A DNA stretch of 45,411 nt from the NCBI GenBank assembly GCA_964573885.1, contig CAZNLL010000014.1, forward strand, positions 1-45,411, given 5' to 3'. The first letter of the stretch is position 1. Each line of letters opens with the position of its first letter. The notes beneath the pieces are model-generated. The model worked only from the letters and a program-made list of their open reading frames with translations. It was not told where the DNA came from and searched no databases. Of this stretch, positions 8,006-15,641 are shown piece after piece. The position numbers and the translations under genes were made by a program. This DNA is from CAZNLL01 sp964573885 (GTDB lineage Bacteria; Desulfobacterota; DSM-4660; Desulfatiglandales; Desulfatiglandaceae).

Positions 8006-8570
8006 TGGCCCCGTCGTAGTGATGGGTCAGGCGGAATACTTTTTTTGCCAGGTAGAAGCGCGTCTCAGGGGTTGTTTCCCCGCCTGTCTCCTCCATCTCT
8101 TTAAGAACCAAAGGATAGTCAGCAGGATCCACTATCACGGTGACATATTTAAAATTTTTTGCAGAGGACCGGAGCATGGAAGGTCCGCCTATATCTATAT
8201 TTTCTATGGCCTCGCCCAGAGTAACCCCTTCTTGAGCCACGGTTTTTTCGAACTCATAGAGGTTGACCACCACCATGTCAATGGGTTTGATCCCATTTTC
8301 CTCCATCATCTTTAGGTGTTCCGGGTTGTCCCGGAGTCCCAACAGCCCTCCATGCACCTTGGGATGGAGGGTCTTGACCCGACCGTCCATGATTTCCGGA
8401 AAACCCGTGTAGTCGGAGATATCGGTCACCGAAACACCGCCCTGGCGAAGGGCTACGGCCGTTCCGCCGGTGGAAAAGATGTCCACCCCGAAAGGGGCCA
8501 GGGATTTCGCAAAATCCACGATACCCCCCTTATCGGTAACACTGATAATGGCCCTCTGGATTTTACCCAT
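7974..8570 (-). CDS. purH: Stand-alone IMP cyclohydrolase (PurH N-terminal domain)
   Basis: The 198-residue protein matches the MGS-like IMP cyclohydrolase half of PurH: an ISVTDKGG start, FSTGGTA, GFPEIMDGRVKTLHPKVHGG, VNLYEFEKTV and IDIGGPSMLR. It closes the ring of FAICAR to give IMP, the last purine step. The usual PurH is about 520 residues; the AICAR transformylase half is absent and not found nearby, so that step must be done by another protein. ATG at 8570 is chosen because GGAGG lies seven bases upstream; the TTG at 8576 would be too close. It follows the DUF1178 gene but may be a separate transcript. Confidence 0.9.
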   Translation of the reverse strand: MGKIQRAIISVTDKGGIVDFAKSLAPFGVDIFSTGGTAVALRQGGVSVTDISDYTGFPEIMDGRVKTLHPKVHGGLLGLRDNPEHLKMMEENGIKPIDMVVVNLYEFEKTVAQEGVTLGEAIENIDIGGPSMLRSSAKNFKYVTVIVDPADYPLVLKEMEETGGETTPETRFYLAKKVFRLTHHYDGAISRYLDEVSL

Positions 8571-8722
8571 TTCCAAACCTCCTCTGTGGCACTTGGAGAA
8601 ACATGAATGGAGACTCAGGTGCCTTCTTTTGCCTGCGAAAAGGCATTGTTGCCCTCAGACCTGGACCGGGCAAGTAAAACCGCAACGGCTAAAACGCCTC
8701 ACATGTTTAAGAAGGAATCAGT

Positions 8723-8745
8723 AAAAAAAGCGGGAGGGGATCCCC
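8723..8745 (-). terminator. Weak terminator candidate after the DUF1178 gene
   Basis: On the minus strand AGGG-GATC-CCCT is followed five bases later by seven T residues (8729-8723). The stem is short, so this is a tentative end for the long aminotransferase/oxidoreductase transcript. Confidence 0.35.
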
Positions 8746-8768
8746 TTTGTGCGGAGGGCACGCCCGGG

Positions 8769-9191
8769 TCAGTTTTTTTTCTCATCGTCCGTCTTCGGCC
8801 AGGGCACCTTAAAAAAATCAACGCCTTCCTGCCTCAACGTCTCTTCCTCCTCGGTTGTGGCTGATCCCCTGATATTCTTTTTTTCAGAGACCCCATAGTG
8901 GATCTTCAAGGCCTCTGAAGCGAACTTGTGACCCACATCTTCAAAATTGTTTTGCATATAATCCACCATTTCCTTCGCAAGGAGTTGATAATCAATGGGC
9001 TCCTGTGAAGGGGCTTGATTGGAATCCGTTTTTTTCAGCGCTACGGGGGAAAAGACCCTTCTAATATCGGTATCACCGCAATAGGGACAACTGACCAGAC
9101 CCTTGGAGTGCTGGTCTTCAAAGGAGACAAGGCTTTCAAACCAGCCTTCAAACCGATGTCCCTGGGCACACTCTAAATCAAATACAATCAT
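8769..9191 (-). CDS. DUF1178 family protein
   Basis: The 140-residue protein has the family's opening (IVFDLECAQGHRFEGWF, then FESQ-like FEDQ) and a CPYCG zinc-ribbon-like pair, here with CAQGH as a likely first half of a metal site. Function is unknown in the family. It lies 60 bases downstream of the XRE-cupin regulator on the same strand and is probably cotranscribed. The ribosome site is weak. Confidence 0.85.
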   Translation of the reverse strand: MIVFDLECAQGHRFEGWFESLVSFEDQHSKGLVSCPYCGDTDIRRVFSPVALKKTDSNQAPSQEPIDYQLLAKEMVDYMQNNFEDVGHKFASEALKIHYGVSEKKNIRGSATTEEEETLRQEGVDFFKVPWPKTDDEKKN

Positions 9192-9251
9192 TTTGCTTTT
9201 TCTATCAGGGCTATAACGCCTTACCCTGACAGGGGGAGACTTGAGCCCCCC

Positions 9252-9953
9252 TCACTTCTCTGCATAGAGGACGGCCAAGATTTTTGTGGGTTCAGGGCCA
9301 TGGCACTTGACCAGATGGGGAACGGTCGAATCATAGTAAATGGCATCCCCGGGCTCAAGGATGTGGACTTCCTCACCCAGCCGGACTTCCATGTTCCCTT
9401 CCAGGACATAGATAAATTCCTGTCCGTCATGGGTTGATCTTTCCTCCTCCGTCTCTGATGGCCCGAGGGTGACTAAAAAGGGTTCCATGTGCCTGTTGAT
9501 CTTATGAGGGGCCAGAGCTTCGTATTCGTAACCGTAATGTTTGCCCCTTTTGGAATCGTACCGAGAGACCACCCTTCGGTCATGGCGGCGCACAATAGTA
9601 AAGGGTCTTTCCTCTTCTCCGGAGATAAAGTATCCCATCTTCATCTCCAGGGCCTTGGCGAGCTTTATGACCGCTCCCAGGGGGGGAGCGACCTGACCCT
9701 CTTCAATTTGCTCCAAGAGGGATACATCCATATCAGTCCTTTGGGAGATATCCTGGAGGCTCAGGCTGCGCCTTTTTCTTGCGGCCTTGACACGCTCGCC
9801 CACATTGACCTCGATGTCCTGCTCTGGAGGTTGGGTCCCAATGCTTTCCATGAATTGCTGTTCTTCATCGGCCCTGGCGAACTGGCTGCTTACGTCACCT
9901 AAAAAATCCCCGTAAGTGTCTTTCCCGGGACCTTGATCCTTTTTTTCTTCCAT
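9252..9953 (-). CDS. XRE-family regulator with C-terminal cupin domain
   Basis: The 233-residue protein has a helix-turn-helix at about residues 51-105 (VGERVKAARKRR, LSLQDISQRTDMDVSLLEQI) and a cupin_2 barrel at about 150-225 (HDGQEFIYVLEG, LEPGDAIYYDSTVPHLV). Such proteins usually sense a small ligand through the cupin and repress nearby metabolic genes. It follows korC by 36 bases, so it may regulate this oxidoreductase cluster. ATG at 9953 has AGGAAA upstream; an earlier TTG at 9986 is less likely. Confidence 0.9.
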   Translation of the reverse strand: MEEKKDQGPGKDTYGDFLGDVSSQFARADEEQQFMESIGTQPPEQDIEVNVGERVKAARKRRSLSLQDISQRTDMDVSLLEQIEEGQVAPPLGAVIKLAKALEMKMGYFISGEEERPFTIVRRHDRRVVSRYDSKRGKHYGYEYEALAPHKINRHMEPFLVTLGPSETEEERSTHDGQEFIYVLEGNMEVRLGEEVHILEPGDAIYYDSTVPHLVKCHGPEPTKILAVLYAEK

Positions 9954-9989
9954 GGCAGGTTTCCTGTTTGGGTATGTTTGGACCAAGCC

Positions 9990-10541
9990 TCAAGGGGCCC
10001 CGTCTTTCACGAATTGAGCCCCCCTTTCCAAGGCTAACTTATTCAAATCTATCATTCTATGGTACCTGACGTCAAGGGCGGGATAGAGGGCCTTTTGGAG
10101 TGATTTTATGGTCACGACCCCGCTCTTCTGGACAGCGGCTCCCAATACAACCATATTAGCGAACCGCTCATCCCCTACTTCCAGGGCCAGTTCCCTACTG
10201 GGAACCATAAGACTTTCAACACCCTTAAAACGCACTTCCTTTTCCTCAACAAGGGAAGTGTTGACCACCAGGAGACCTCCCTTTTTGACCCTTGGCCCGA
10301 ATTTCTCTAAGGAAGGAAGGTTCATGACAATCGCTGATACTGGACGCTGGATGATAGGGGAACCGATCTGCTCATCGGAGACAACCACCGTGCAGTTGGC
10401 CGTGCCCCCTCTCATTTCCACCCCGTAAACAGGCATGTAAGTGACTTTCTTTTTTTCATTCATCGCTGCATAGGCAAGAATATTGCCCATGAGCATAACC
10501 CCCTGGCCCCCGAAGCCAGCTATGATCGCATCAAAATACAT
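9990..10541 (-). CDS. korC: 2-oxoacid:ferredoxin oxidoreductase, gamma subunit
   Basis: The 183-residue protein opens with GFGGQGVMLMGNIL, the signature of the gamma domain, and continues with PVYGVEMRGGTANC. It is one of four separate subunits that oxidise a 2-oxoacid with CoA to acyl-CoA, CO2 and reduced ferredoxin. The start lies just after the korB stop, with AAGGAGAGG inside the end of korB, showing coupling. The name korC is a family label; the substrate is discussed under the alpha subunit. Confidence 0.92.
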   Translation of the reverse strand: MYFDAIIAGFGGQGVMLMGNILAYAAMNEKKKVTYMPVYGVEMRGGTANCTVVVSDEQIGSPIIQRPVSAIVMNLPSLEKFGPRVKKGGLLVVNTSLVEEKEVRFKGVESLMVPSRELALEVGDERFANMVVLGAAVQKSGVVTIKSLQKALYPALDVRYHRMIDLNKLALERGAQFVKDGAP

Positions 10542-10545
10542 GACC

Positions 10546-11283
10546 TTACACCTCTCCTTTGAAGACGCCCAGAGGAAAGTAGGGAATCATTTCTTCCTCC
10601 ACCCGTTTTACGGCCTCCTGGGGCGTCATTTTCCAGTTGGTGGGACAGGCTGAGAGAAACTCCACAAAGCCGAAGCCGTCATCATTGATCTGTACCTCAA
10701 AGGCCCGCCTCAGGACCTTTTTGGCTCTCATAAGATGCTTGGGGTTGTTCACAGCTACCCTGGCCACAAAGGTTGTCCCGGAGAGGTTTGCCAAGAGTTC
10801 CGCCATTCTTATGGGGAAGCCGTTTATATCCAGAGCCCTGCCAAAGGGTGTGGTTGTGGTCTCCTGTCCGGGCATGGTGGTAGGTGCCATTTGCCCCCCG
10901 GTCATGCCAAAGACCGTATTGTTCACGAAGACCACGGTGACATGCTCGCCGCGGTTTGCGGCGTGAACGATTTCGGCCGTGCCAATAGCGGCCAGGTCGC
11001 CGTCGCCTTGATAAGTGAACACGAAACTCTCAGGTCGCGCCCTTTTTATTCCCGTGGCCACAGCGGCCGCCCTTCCGTGAGGGGCCTCTACCACATCCGC
11101 ATTAATATAGTCATAGAGAAAGACAGAACAGCCCACTGAGGCGACACCGATGGTCTTTTCCCTCACCCTGTAATGGTCCATTGCCTCGGCTGCCAATCTA
11201 TGTATAATCCCGTGGTGACATCCTGGACAGAAATGAAAGGGCACATCCACCAAGGATTTAGGCCTTTTGAAAATCTGTTTCAT
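10546..11283 (-). CDS. korB: 2-oxoacid:ferredoxin oxidoreductase, beta (TPP-binding) subunit
   Basis: The 245-residue protein has FCPGCHHGIIHRL at the front and the thiamine pyrophosphate motif GDGDLAAIGTAEI followed by VVFVNN. These bind TPP and magnesium. Cys residues at CPGC and further on fit the ligation of the catalytic-site iron-sulfur cluster in this family. It starts directly after the alpha-subunit stop. Confidence 0.93.
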   Translation of the reverse strand: MKQIFKRPKSLVDVPFHFCPGCHHGIIHRLAAEAMDHYRVREKTIGVASVGCSVFLYDYINADVVEAPHGRAAAVATGIKRARPESFVFTYQGDGDLAAIGTAEIVHAANRGEHVTVVFVNNTVFGMTGGQMAPTTMPGQETTTTPFGRALDINGFPIRMAELLANLSGTTFVARVAVNNPKHLMRAKKVLRRAFEVQINDDGFGFVEFLSACPTNWKMTPQEAVKRVEEEMIPYFPLGVFKGEV

Positions 11284-12345
11284 TTATCCGATCCTTTTTT
11301 TATAAACCTTTTTGATTTCTCGAAAAAGCTCGTCAGGAGATGGAATTGACCCTGGAGGTCTTCCATAGAAATCGACCTGTTTCTTTTTATGACCCACCGC
11401 CAGTTTGAGGTCCTCCACCATTTGGCCTGTGTTCAATTCCACCGCCATAAAATTTTTCACCTTCAGAGAGACTTTCTCCAGGGCGGCATAAGGAAAGGGG
11501 TAGAGGGTAACGGCACGGAAAAGCCCGATCTTCATCCCTTTTTCTCTTGCCATCTGGATGGAAGTCCTCAGGATTCTTGCTACAGAGCCAAAGGCCACCA
11601 CCACCAGCTTCGCCCCCTCAAGGAGATAAGTCTGGTACATGATTTCACACTTCATGCGTTGATACTTTTTGAAGAGCTTCCAGTTGTGCTCTGTGAGCTC
11701 TCCTTCCGAAAGATAGAGGGACTTGAGGAGCCTTGGCTTTCTGCCCCTGCACCCGGTCATGATCCAGTCTTTCTGAACGGTCTTCTTTTTATAAGGCCGT
11801 CTTTTCAGGGGCTCTTTCATCTGACCCAGAAGAGCATCTCCCAGGATCACCACTGGATTTCTGTATTTATCGGCCAGATCAAAGGCCTTCATGGTAAGGT
11901 CATAGTTCTCCTGGACGGCATAAGGGGCCAGGACGATCGTTCGATAGTCTCCGTGACCGCCCCCACGGGTGGCCTGAAAATAGTCCCCTTGGGAGGGGGA
12001 AATCCCACCCAGGCCCGGTCCGCTCCGACTCATATTGACAATAACCCCCGGAATTTCACTGCCGCATAGATAGGAAATGCCCTCCTGCTTAAGAGAAATC
12101 CCGGGACTGGAGGAAGAAGTCATGGCCCTGGCGCCTGTTGAACTCGCCCCGAGGAGCATGTTAATAGAAGCGATTTCGCTTTCCGCCTGAATGAAAGTCC
12201 CCCCCACCTCAGGGAGATTTTTGGACATATACTCGGGGATGTCGTTTTGGGGGGTGATGGGATAACCGAAGTAAAACCGGCATCCCGCCTCAATGGCCCC
12301 CATGGCAATGGCTTCGTTTCCCTTTACAAATACTGTTTCTGCCAA
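11284..12345 (-). CDS. korA: 2-oxoacid:ferredoxin oxidoreductase, alpha subunit (VorB/KorA type)
   Basis: The 353-residue protein starts at TTG, supported by GAGGAG seven bases upstream. It has the alpha-subunit features FYFGYPITPQNDIPEYM, QAESEIASINMLLGAS and TSSSSPGISLKQEG. Length and sequence resemble the type often annotated as 3-methyl-2-oxobutanoate (ketoisovalerate) oxidoreductase VorB. The class IV aminotransferase at the head of the cluster makes branched-chain or other amino-acid-derived 2-oxoacids a likely substrate, but 2-oxoglutarate cannot be excluded. It works in the cytoplasm with the ferredoxin-like delta subunit just upstream. Confidence 0.92.
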   Translation of the reverse strand: MAETVFVKGNEAIAMGAIEAGCRFYFGYPITPQNDIPEYMSKNLPEVGGTFIQAESEIASINMLLGASSTGARAMTSSSSPGISLKQEGISYLCGSEIPGVIVNMSRSGPGLGGISPSQGDYFQATRGGGHGDYRTIVLAPYAVQENYDLTMKAFDLADKYRNPVVILGDALLGQMKEPLKRRPYKKKTVQKDWIMTGCRGRKPRLLKSLYLSEGELTEHNWKLFKKYQRMKCEIMYQTYLLEGAKLVVVAFGSVARILRTSIQMAREKGMKIGLFRAVTLYPFPYAALEKVSLKVKNFMAVELNTGQMVEDLKLAVGHKKKQVDFYGRPPGSIPSPDELFREIKKVYKKRIG

Positions 12346-12364
12346 CCTTTATCTCCTCTCAGTC

Positions 12365-12568
12365 TCATTTAAATACGGTGATTACCACATCCGGACACAT
12401 CTCCGCACAAAGTGCACATCCAGTGCATGACTCCATGTCCTCGACCCGGGCCACGGGGTAACCTGACCGGTTTATCTTGGAACTCACCTTTATAATCCCT
12501 TTCGGGCAGGCCAACACGCACAACCCGCATCCCTTACATCGTTCTTTCCTGAATTTTATAGCCGCCAT
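12365..12568 (-). CDS. korD: 2-oxoacid:ferredoxin oxidoreductase, delta subunit (2[4Fe-4S] ferredoxin)
   Basis: The 67-residue protein has two full 4Fe-4S motifs, CKGCGLCVLACP and CTGCALCAEMCP, separated by about 25 residues. It passes electrons from the catalytic subunits to soluble ferredoxin. It is the first gene of the delta-alpha-beta-gamma set, following the dodecin gene by 77 bases. Its ribosome site is poor. Confidence 0.93.
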   Translation of the reverse strand: MAAIKFRKERCKGCGLCVLACPKGIIKVSSKINRSGYPVARVEDMESCTGCALCAEMCPDVVITVFK

Positions 12569-12645
12569 AATTTCACATTAGAACCGTTCGTTCGGATTCT
12601 TTCGCTCCCCTTCTTTTAGTCATCCTGATGTTTGAGGCAAAGGTC

Positions 12646-12852
12646 CTAGGCCTCAAGGACGAAGATAACCTCCATCCTGACCCGATACTCCTCGATCCGG
12701 CCGTCCAAAACGGAGACCCTCTGTTCTATAATTCTCAGGCCTGTAATTCCCCTTAAGGTCTTGTTGGCCCGCTCAAAACCCACCTTTATGGCCTCCTCAA
12801 AACTTATGGGAGAGGCCCCGATTATCTCCGTAACCCTTGCTACGCGGTCCAT
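12646..12852 (-). CDS. Dodecin family protein
   Basis: At 68 residues it matches the dodecin fold: an N-terminal strand (VARVTEIIGASP), one helix (SFEEAIKVGFERANKTL) and two strands (YRVRMEVIFVLEA). Dodecins form hollow dodecamers that store flavins or other ligands. At the position of the flavin-stacking tryptophan of characterised dodecins (WFEVQ or WAEV) this protein has LRIIEQ, so the usual flavin sandwich may be missing. AGGAGG lies eight bases before the ATG. It lies inside a flavin-free oxidoreductase operon. Confidence 0.88.
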   Translation of the reverse strand: MDRVARVTEIIGASPISFEEAIKVGFERANKTLRGITGLRIIEQRVSVLDGRIEEYRVRMEVIFVLEA

Positions 12853-12941
12853 CTCCTATAACCTCCTTGTCAAAGGTCGTAAAACCTTGCCAGGATGCCC
12901 TCCCAGTATCCCTCGGGTTCCTCAGTCCCAAAAAAAACCCT

Positions 12942-13925
12942 CTAGATCGACCATTCAATCTCGGTAAGCAGATCCTCATTCTCTGTCATATCCTGCCACA
13001 AGAGCTCCCTTAACTGCCGATAAACAGGACCCGGGCATCCCTCCCCAATGGGCCTCCCGTCATAGCTGATGACAGGGAGGATGTTTATGGAAGTCCCGGT
13101 CAAAAACATCTCTTTCGCCTGATAGGCCTCTTGGGGTGTTATCTTGGCGAAGTGAACATCCCGGATGGCCCCTTTCTTGACCAGGTCGGCGGCCAGTTGA
13201 AAAATCCGGTTCGCCGTAATACCTGACAGGGTCCTTTCAAATCCTGGAAGCCTGAAGATATCGTCTTGGTCCAAAACCGCCACGTTTTCTATAGAGCCCT
13301 CTGCGAGATAACCCTCCTCGTCCAGGGCCACGGAATACTCACAACCCTCTTGAACGGCCTCCATTTTCATGAGCACATTGGGCAGGTAATTGCACGATTT
13401 GATGTTGGCAAAAAAGGATTGTTTAATGGGAACCTGACTGGTGACAAGGGGGACACCGTCCCTGTAATAGGCCTCAGGGAGGGTCTTGATCCGTATAGCG
13501 TTGACATAGATATGACTGGCAGGACAATCAAAGGGGTTGGTGCTGAAACTGCCCGGTCCCCGGGAGACAATGACCCGCACCAGGCAATCCTTTTCCCCTC
13601 CCGCCAAGACCACATCTTTGATCAAATCCCCGATCCTTTCGCGGTCTAAAGGCAATGCAAGGGAAATAGCGCTCGCTGATCGCTCCAGGCGGTCGAGATG
13701 GGCCTTCAATTGGTAGATCTTGCCCCTGATGCATCGCATGACGTCGAATACGCCGTCCCCGCGATGGACCAGGTGGTCATCCACGGGAATCATCATCAAG
13801 TCCGGGTCATGGGTCACTCCATCCCACTGGCTGGAATACATGGCAAGGTAATTCTTCTGCCACGGCTTGTCCTTGCCCTCCAGGCGGGAGAAGAAATTCT
13901 CTTTTGTGATGCTCAGGAGGTTCAT
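12942..13925 (-). CDS. Class IV (branched-chain/D-amino acid type) aminotransferase
   Basis: The 327-residue PLP enzyme has the fold-type IV pattern: DDHLVHRGDGVFDVMR, RLERSA, the lysine of NIKSCNYLPNV (K176) as Schiff-base residue, GYLAEGSIENV, and a late LTGTSINILPV. It would convert an amino acid to a 2-oxoacid, plausibly feeding the oxidoreductase encoded downstream. The N-terminal 30 residues are longer than in IlvE. Its leader contains a terminator 18 bases before the ATG (13943-14044), so expression is probably controlled by attenuation. Confidence 0.88.
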   Translation of the reverse strand: MNLLSITKENFFSRLEGKDKPWQKNYLAMYSSQWDGVTHDPDLMMIPVDDHLVHRGDGVFDVMRCIRGKIYQLKAHLDRLERSASAISLALPLDRERIGDLIKDVVLAGGEKDCLVRVIVSRGPGSFSTNPFDCPASHIYVNAIRIKTLPEAYYRDGVPLVTSQVPIKQSFFANIKSCNYLPNVLMKMEAVQEGCEYSVALDEEGYLAEGSIENVAVLDQDDIFRLPGFERTLSGITANRIFQLAADLVKKGAIRDVHFAKITPQEAYQAKEMFLTGTSINILPVISYDGRPIGEGCPGPVYRQLRELLWQDMTENEDLLTEIEWSI

Positions 13926-13942
13926 GTCTTTATCGGTCGTCT

Positions 13943-14044
13943 AAAAAAACTCACCCTGAAGCATGGTGAGTTCCTTGGCCGGACCCGCTTTTGAAAGGTC
14001 CCCGGGTATATGGTGCTTCGGATTTCCCACGGGCTCCAGGGTGA
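13943..14044 (-). promoter_or_regulatory. Leader attenuator: terminator with competing antiterminator
   Basis: Read on the minus strand, ACTCACC (13971-13965) pairs with GGTGAGT (13955-13949), followed by six T residues (13948-13943): an intrinsic terminator just before the aminotransferase ATG. An upstream segment, TCACCCTGGAG (14044-14034), complements CTTCAGGGTGA (13961-13951) at ten of eleven positions, so it can take the 3' arm away from the terminator. A GGACC/GGTCC hairpin (13981-14001) lies between them. A 29-codon frame with a GTG start ends with TAG 18 bases before the gene, and its translation would cross the terminator. The switching signal is unknown. Confidence 0.6.
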
Positions 14045-14060
14045 ATCAATGGACTATTCC

Positions 14061-14089
14061 TTGACACCCTATAGCCGTAAAATTAGTAT
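14061..14089 (+). promoter_or_regulatory. Predicted sigma-70 promoter for the LOG-family gene
   Basis: TTGACA (14061-14066) and TAGTAT (14084-14089) have the ideal 17-base spacing. Transcription would begin near 14096. The same segment must also contain the divergent aminotransferase promoter, for which only weak boxes can be seen. Confidence 0.65.
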
Positions 14090-14126
14090 GCTACCCAATT
14101 TTGTCTGAAACCTAAACAATTTATTC

Positions 14127-14148
14127 GGAAAAATCAATGAATTTTTCC
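14127..14148 (+). other. Hairpin in the 5' leader of the LOG-family gene
   Basis: GGAAAAAT and ATTTTTCC form a perfect eight-pair stem with a six-base loop, about 65 bases before the start codon. Its T-run is inside the stem, so it is not a classic terminator. Confidence 0.5.
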
Positions 14149-14212
14149 CCGACCACCTCCAGGGGGTCGAAGCCCGGGCCGATCGGGAAGGGTTCGGAAA
14201 GGATGTGAAGGG

Positions 14213-14866
14213 ATGCATGAAAGACAATATATCGTGGATGACCTCACTCTGAAGGATTCCTGGCGGATGTTTCAGATCATGGCGGAGTTTGTTGAGGGTT
14301 TTGACATGCTCCCCGAAGTGTACCCGGCGGTCACCATATTCGGTTCATCCCGGGTTAAACCTCAGAGTCCTTTTTACAAAAGTGCAGCCAAGGTGGCGCG
14401 TCTGCTTGTTGAAGACGGCTTCAACGTGATTTCAGGAGGCGGCCCCGGTGTCATGGAGGCGGCCAACAGAGGGGCCGCCATGGCCGGGGGGAAATCCGTA
14501 GGCCTGCACATTCAACTGCCGGAAGAGCAGAAACCCAATGAGTATGCCAACGTTCGCCTAAACTTCAACTATTTTTTTATCAGGAAGGTCATGTTCGTCA
14601 AGTACGCGGTGGCCTATATAATTATGCCCGGGGGCTTCGGGACCCTTGATGAGCTCTTTGAGGCTCTTACCTTGATCCAAACGCACAGGATCAGGTTTTT
14701 CCCGGTTATTCTTATGGAATCCGCTTATTGGCAGGGCCTCCTGGATTGGTTCAAGGCCACACTCCTTAAGGAAGGCACCATTTCCAAAGAAGACCTGGAA
14801 ATCTTCAGGGTGGTCGATACACCCGAGGAGGCCGTGGGCATCATAAAGCGGAGGGTGATCGTCTGA
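14213..14866 (+). CDS. LOG family (TIGR00730, lysine decarboxylase-like) Rossmann protein
   Basis: The 217-residue protein has TIFGSSRVKP, ISGGGPGVMEAANRGA and the diagnostic PGGFGTLDELFE. LOG-family enzymes release ribose-5-phosphate from nucleotide monophosphates, in plants activating cytokinins; older annotations call them lysine decarboxylases. The N-terminal 40 residues are a little longer than the minimal domain. AAAGGA lies nine bases before the ATG. The next gene, rsmG, begins one base after its stop. Confidence 0.9.
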   Translation: MHERQYIVDDLTLKDSWRMFQIMAEFVEGFDMLPEVYPAVTIFGSSRVKPQSPFYKSAAKVARLLVEDGFNVISGGGPGVMEAANRGAAMAGGKSVGLHIQLPEEQKPNEYANVRLNFNYFFIRKVMFVKYAVAYIIMPGGFGTLDELFEALTLIQTHRIRFFPVILMESAYWQGLLDWFKATLLKEGTISKEDLEIFRVVDTPEEAVGIIKRRVIV

Positions 14867-14867
14867 C

Positions 14868-15533
14868 TTGAAAAGGACGGAGAAGGACACCATCCGCGCA
14901 TGGGCCCGCCGTTGGGGCATCAGTCTCTCCCCTGCCCAGGTTGACCAGTGCCTCCTCTATGCGAACGAATTATGGGAGTGGAACAAGAAGTTAAACCTGA
15001 CCGGCCTATCCTCTAAAAAGGCCGTGGTAGAAGAACTACTCCTGGACTCCCTGATTGCCTGTCCCTTTCTCCCGGATCAAGGAGACCTACTGGATGTAGG
15101 CTCTGGTGCCGGATTCCCCGCCATTCCTATAAAAATCAGCAAACCGAAGCTCACGGTCCGTCTCATAGAGGCGAATTCAAAAAAGGTGAGTTTCCTGAGG
15201 GAGATTATCAGGATTACGGGCATGGCCTCTGTAGAGGTGACCAGGGGGCGAATCGAAGAATTGGGAAGCCTCCTTTTACCCAAAGGCTATGTCGTGGTCA
15301 CTGCCCGGGCCTTGGCCCCCCTGGGCCGCACCCTTGGGTGGTGTGCCCCCCATCTCAGATCCGGCGGGTTGCTTGTCACCTATCAGGGCCAGGAATTTGA
15401 AAAGAACCTCAAGAAGGGTGACGACCCAATAAAAGCACATTCACTGCTTCTTGAGCGGGTCCTTCCCTATACCTTGCCCGGGAAGGACTCAAGAAGACAC
15501 GTCCTTTTTTTCAGGAAGAGGAAAGAAGGATAA
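14868..15533 (+). CDS. rsmG: 16S rRNA 7-methylguanosine methyltransferase RsmG (GidB)
   Basis: The 221-residue protein has the RsmG signature: NLTGLSSKKAVVEELLLDS, the SAM-binding LLDVGSGAGFPAIPI, and ARALAPLGRTLGW. It methylates G527 of 16S rRNA. The start is TTG, one base after the preceding stop, with GGAGGG inside that gene. No other start fits. It is translationally coupled to the LOG gene. Confidence 0.93.
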   Translation: MKRTEKDTIRAWARRWGISLSPAQVDQCLLYANELWEWNKKLNLTGLSSKKAVVEELLLDSLIACPFLPDQGDLLDVGSGAGFPAIPIKISKPKLTVRLIEANSKKVSFLREIIRITGMASVEVTRGRIEELGSLLLPKGYVVVTARALAPLGRTLGWCAPHLRSGGLLVTYQGQEFEKNLKKGDDPIKAHSLLLERVLPYTLPGKDSRRHVLFFRKRKEG

Positions 15534-15534
15534 T

Positions 15535-15623
15535 GCCCTGACCCTACACGGAAAAGTCTCCGAACGTGTAGGTCCCTGAACCTGTTTCGCCACCCATGTC
15601 ATAATTTCAGAGCGGGTCAGGGC
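15535..15623. other. Nested inverted repeat between rsmG and a dodecin gene
   Basis: GCCCTGACCC (15535-15544) and GGGTCAGGGC (15614-15623) form a perfect ten-pair outer stem that begins right after the rsmG stop. Inside, CCTACACG (15543-15550) pairs with CGTGTAGG (15565-15572). The two stems share two bases and so compete slightly. There is no T-tract. It separates convergent genes and may work as a two-way terminator or mRNA end stabiliser. Confidence 0.6.
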
Positions 15624-15641
15624 AGGAGGATGATCAGAAGG

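Noticed and set aside
13926..14060. T-box or known amino-acid riboswitch before the aminotransferase
   Set aside because: No T-box sequence, no specifier-loop layout and no known aptamer core could be found; kept only as a generic attenuator.
14127..14148. Terminator in the LOG-gene leader
   Set aside because: The T-run is part of the stem and no T-tract follows, so termination is unlikely.
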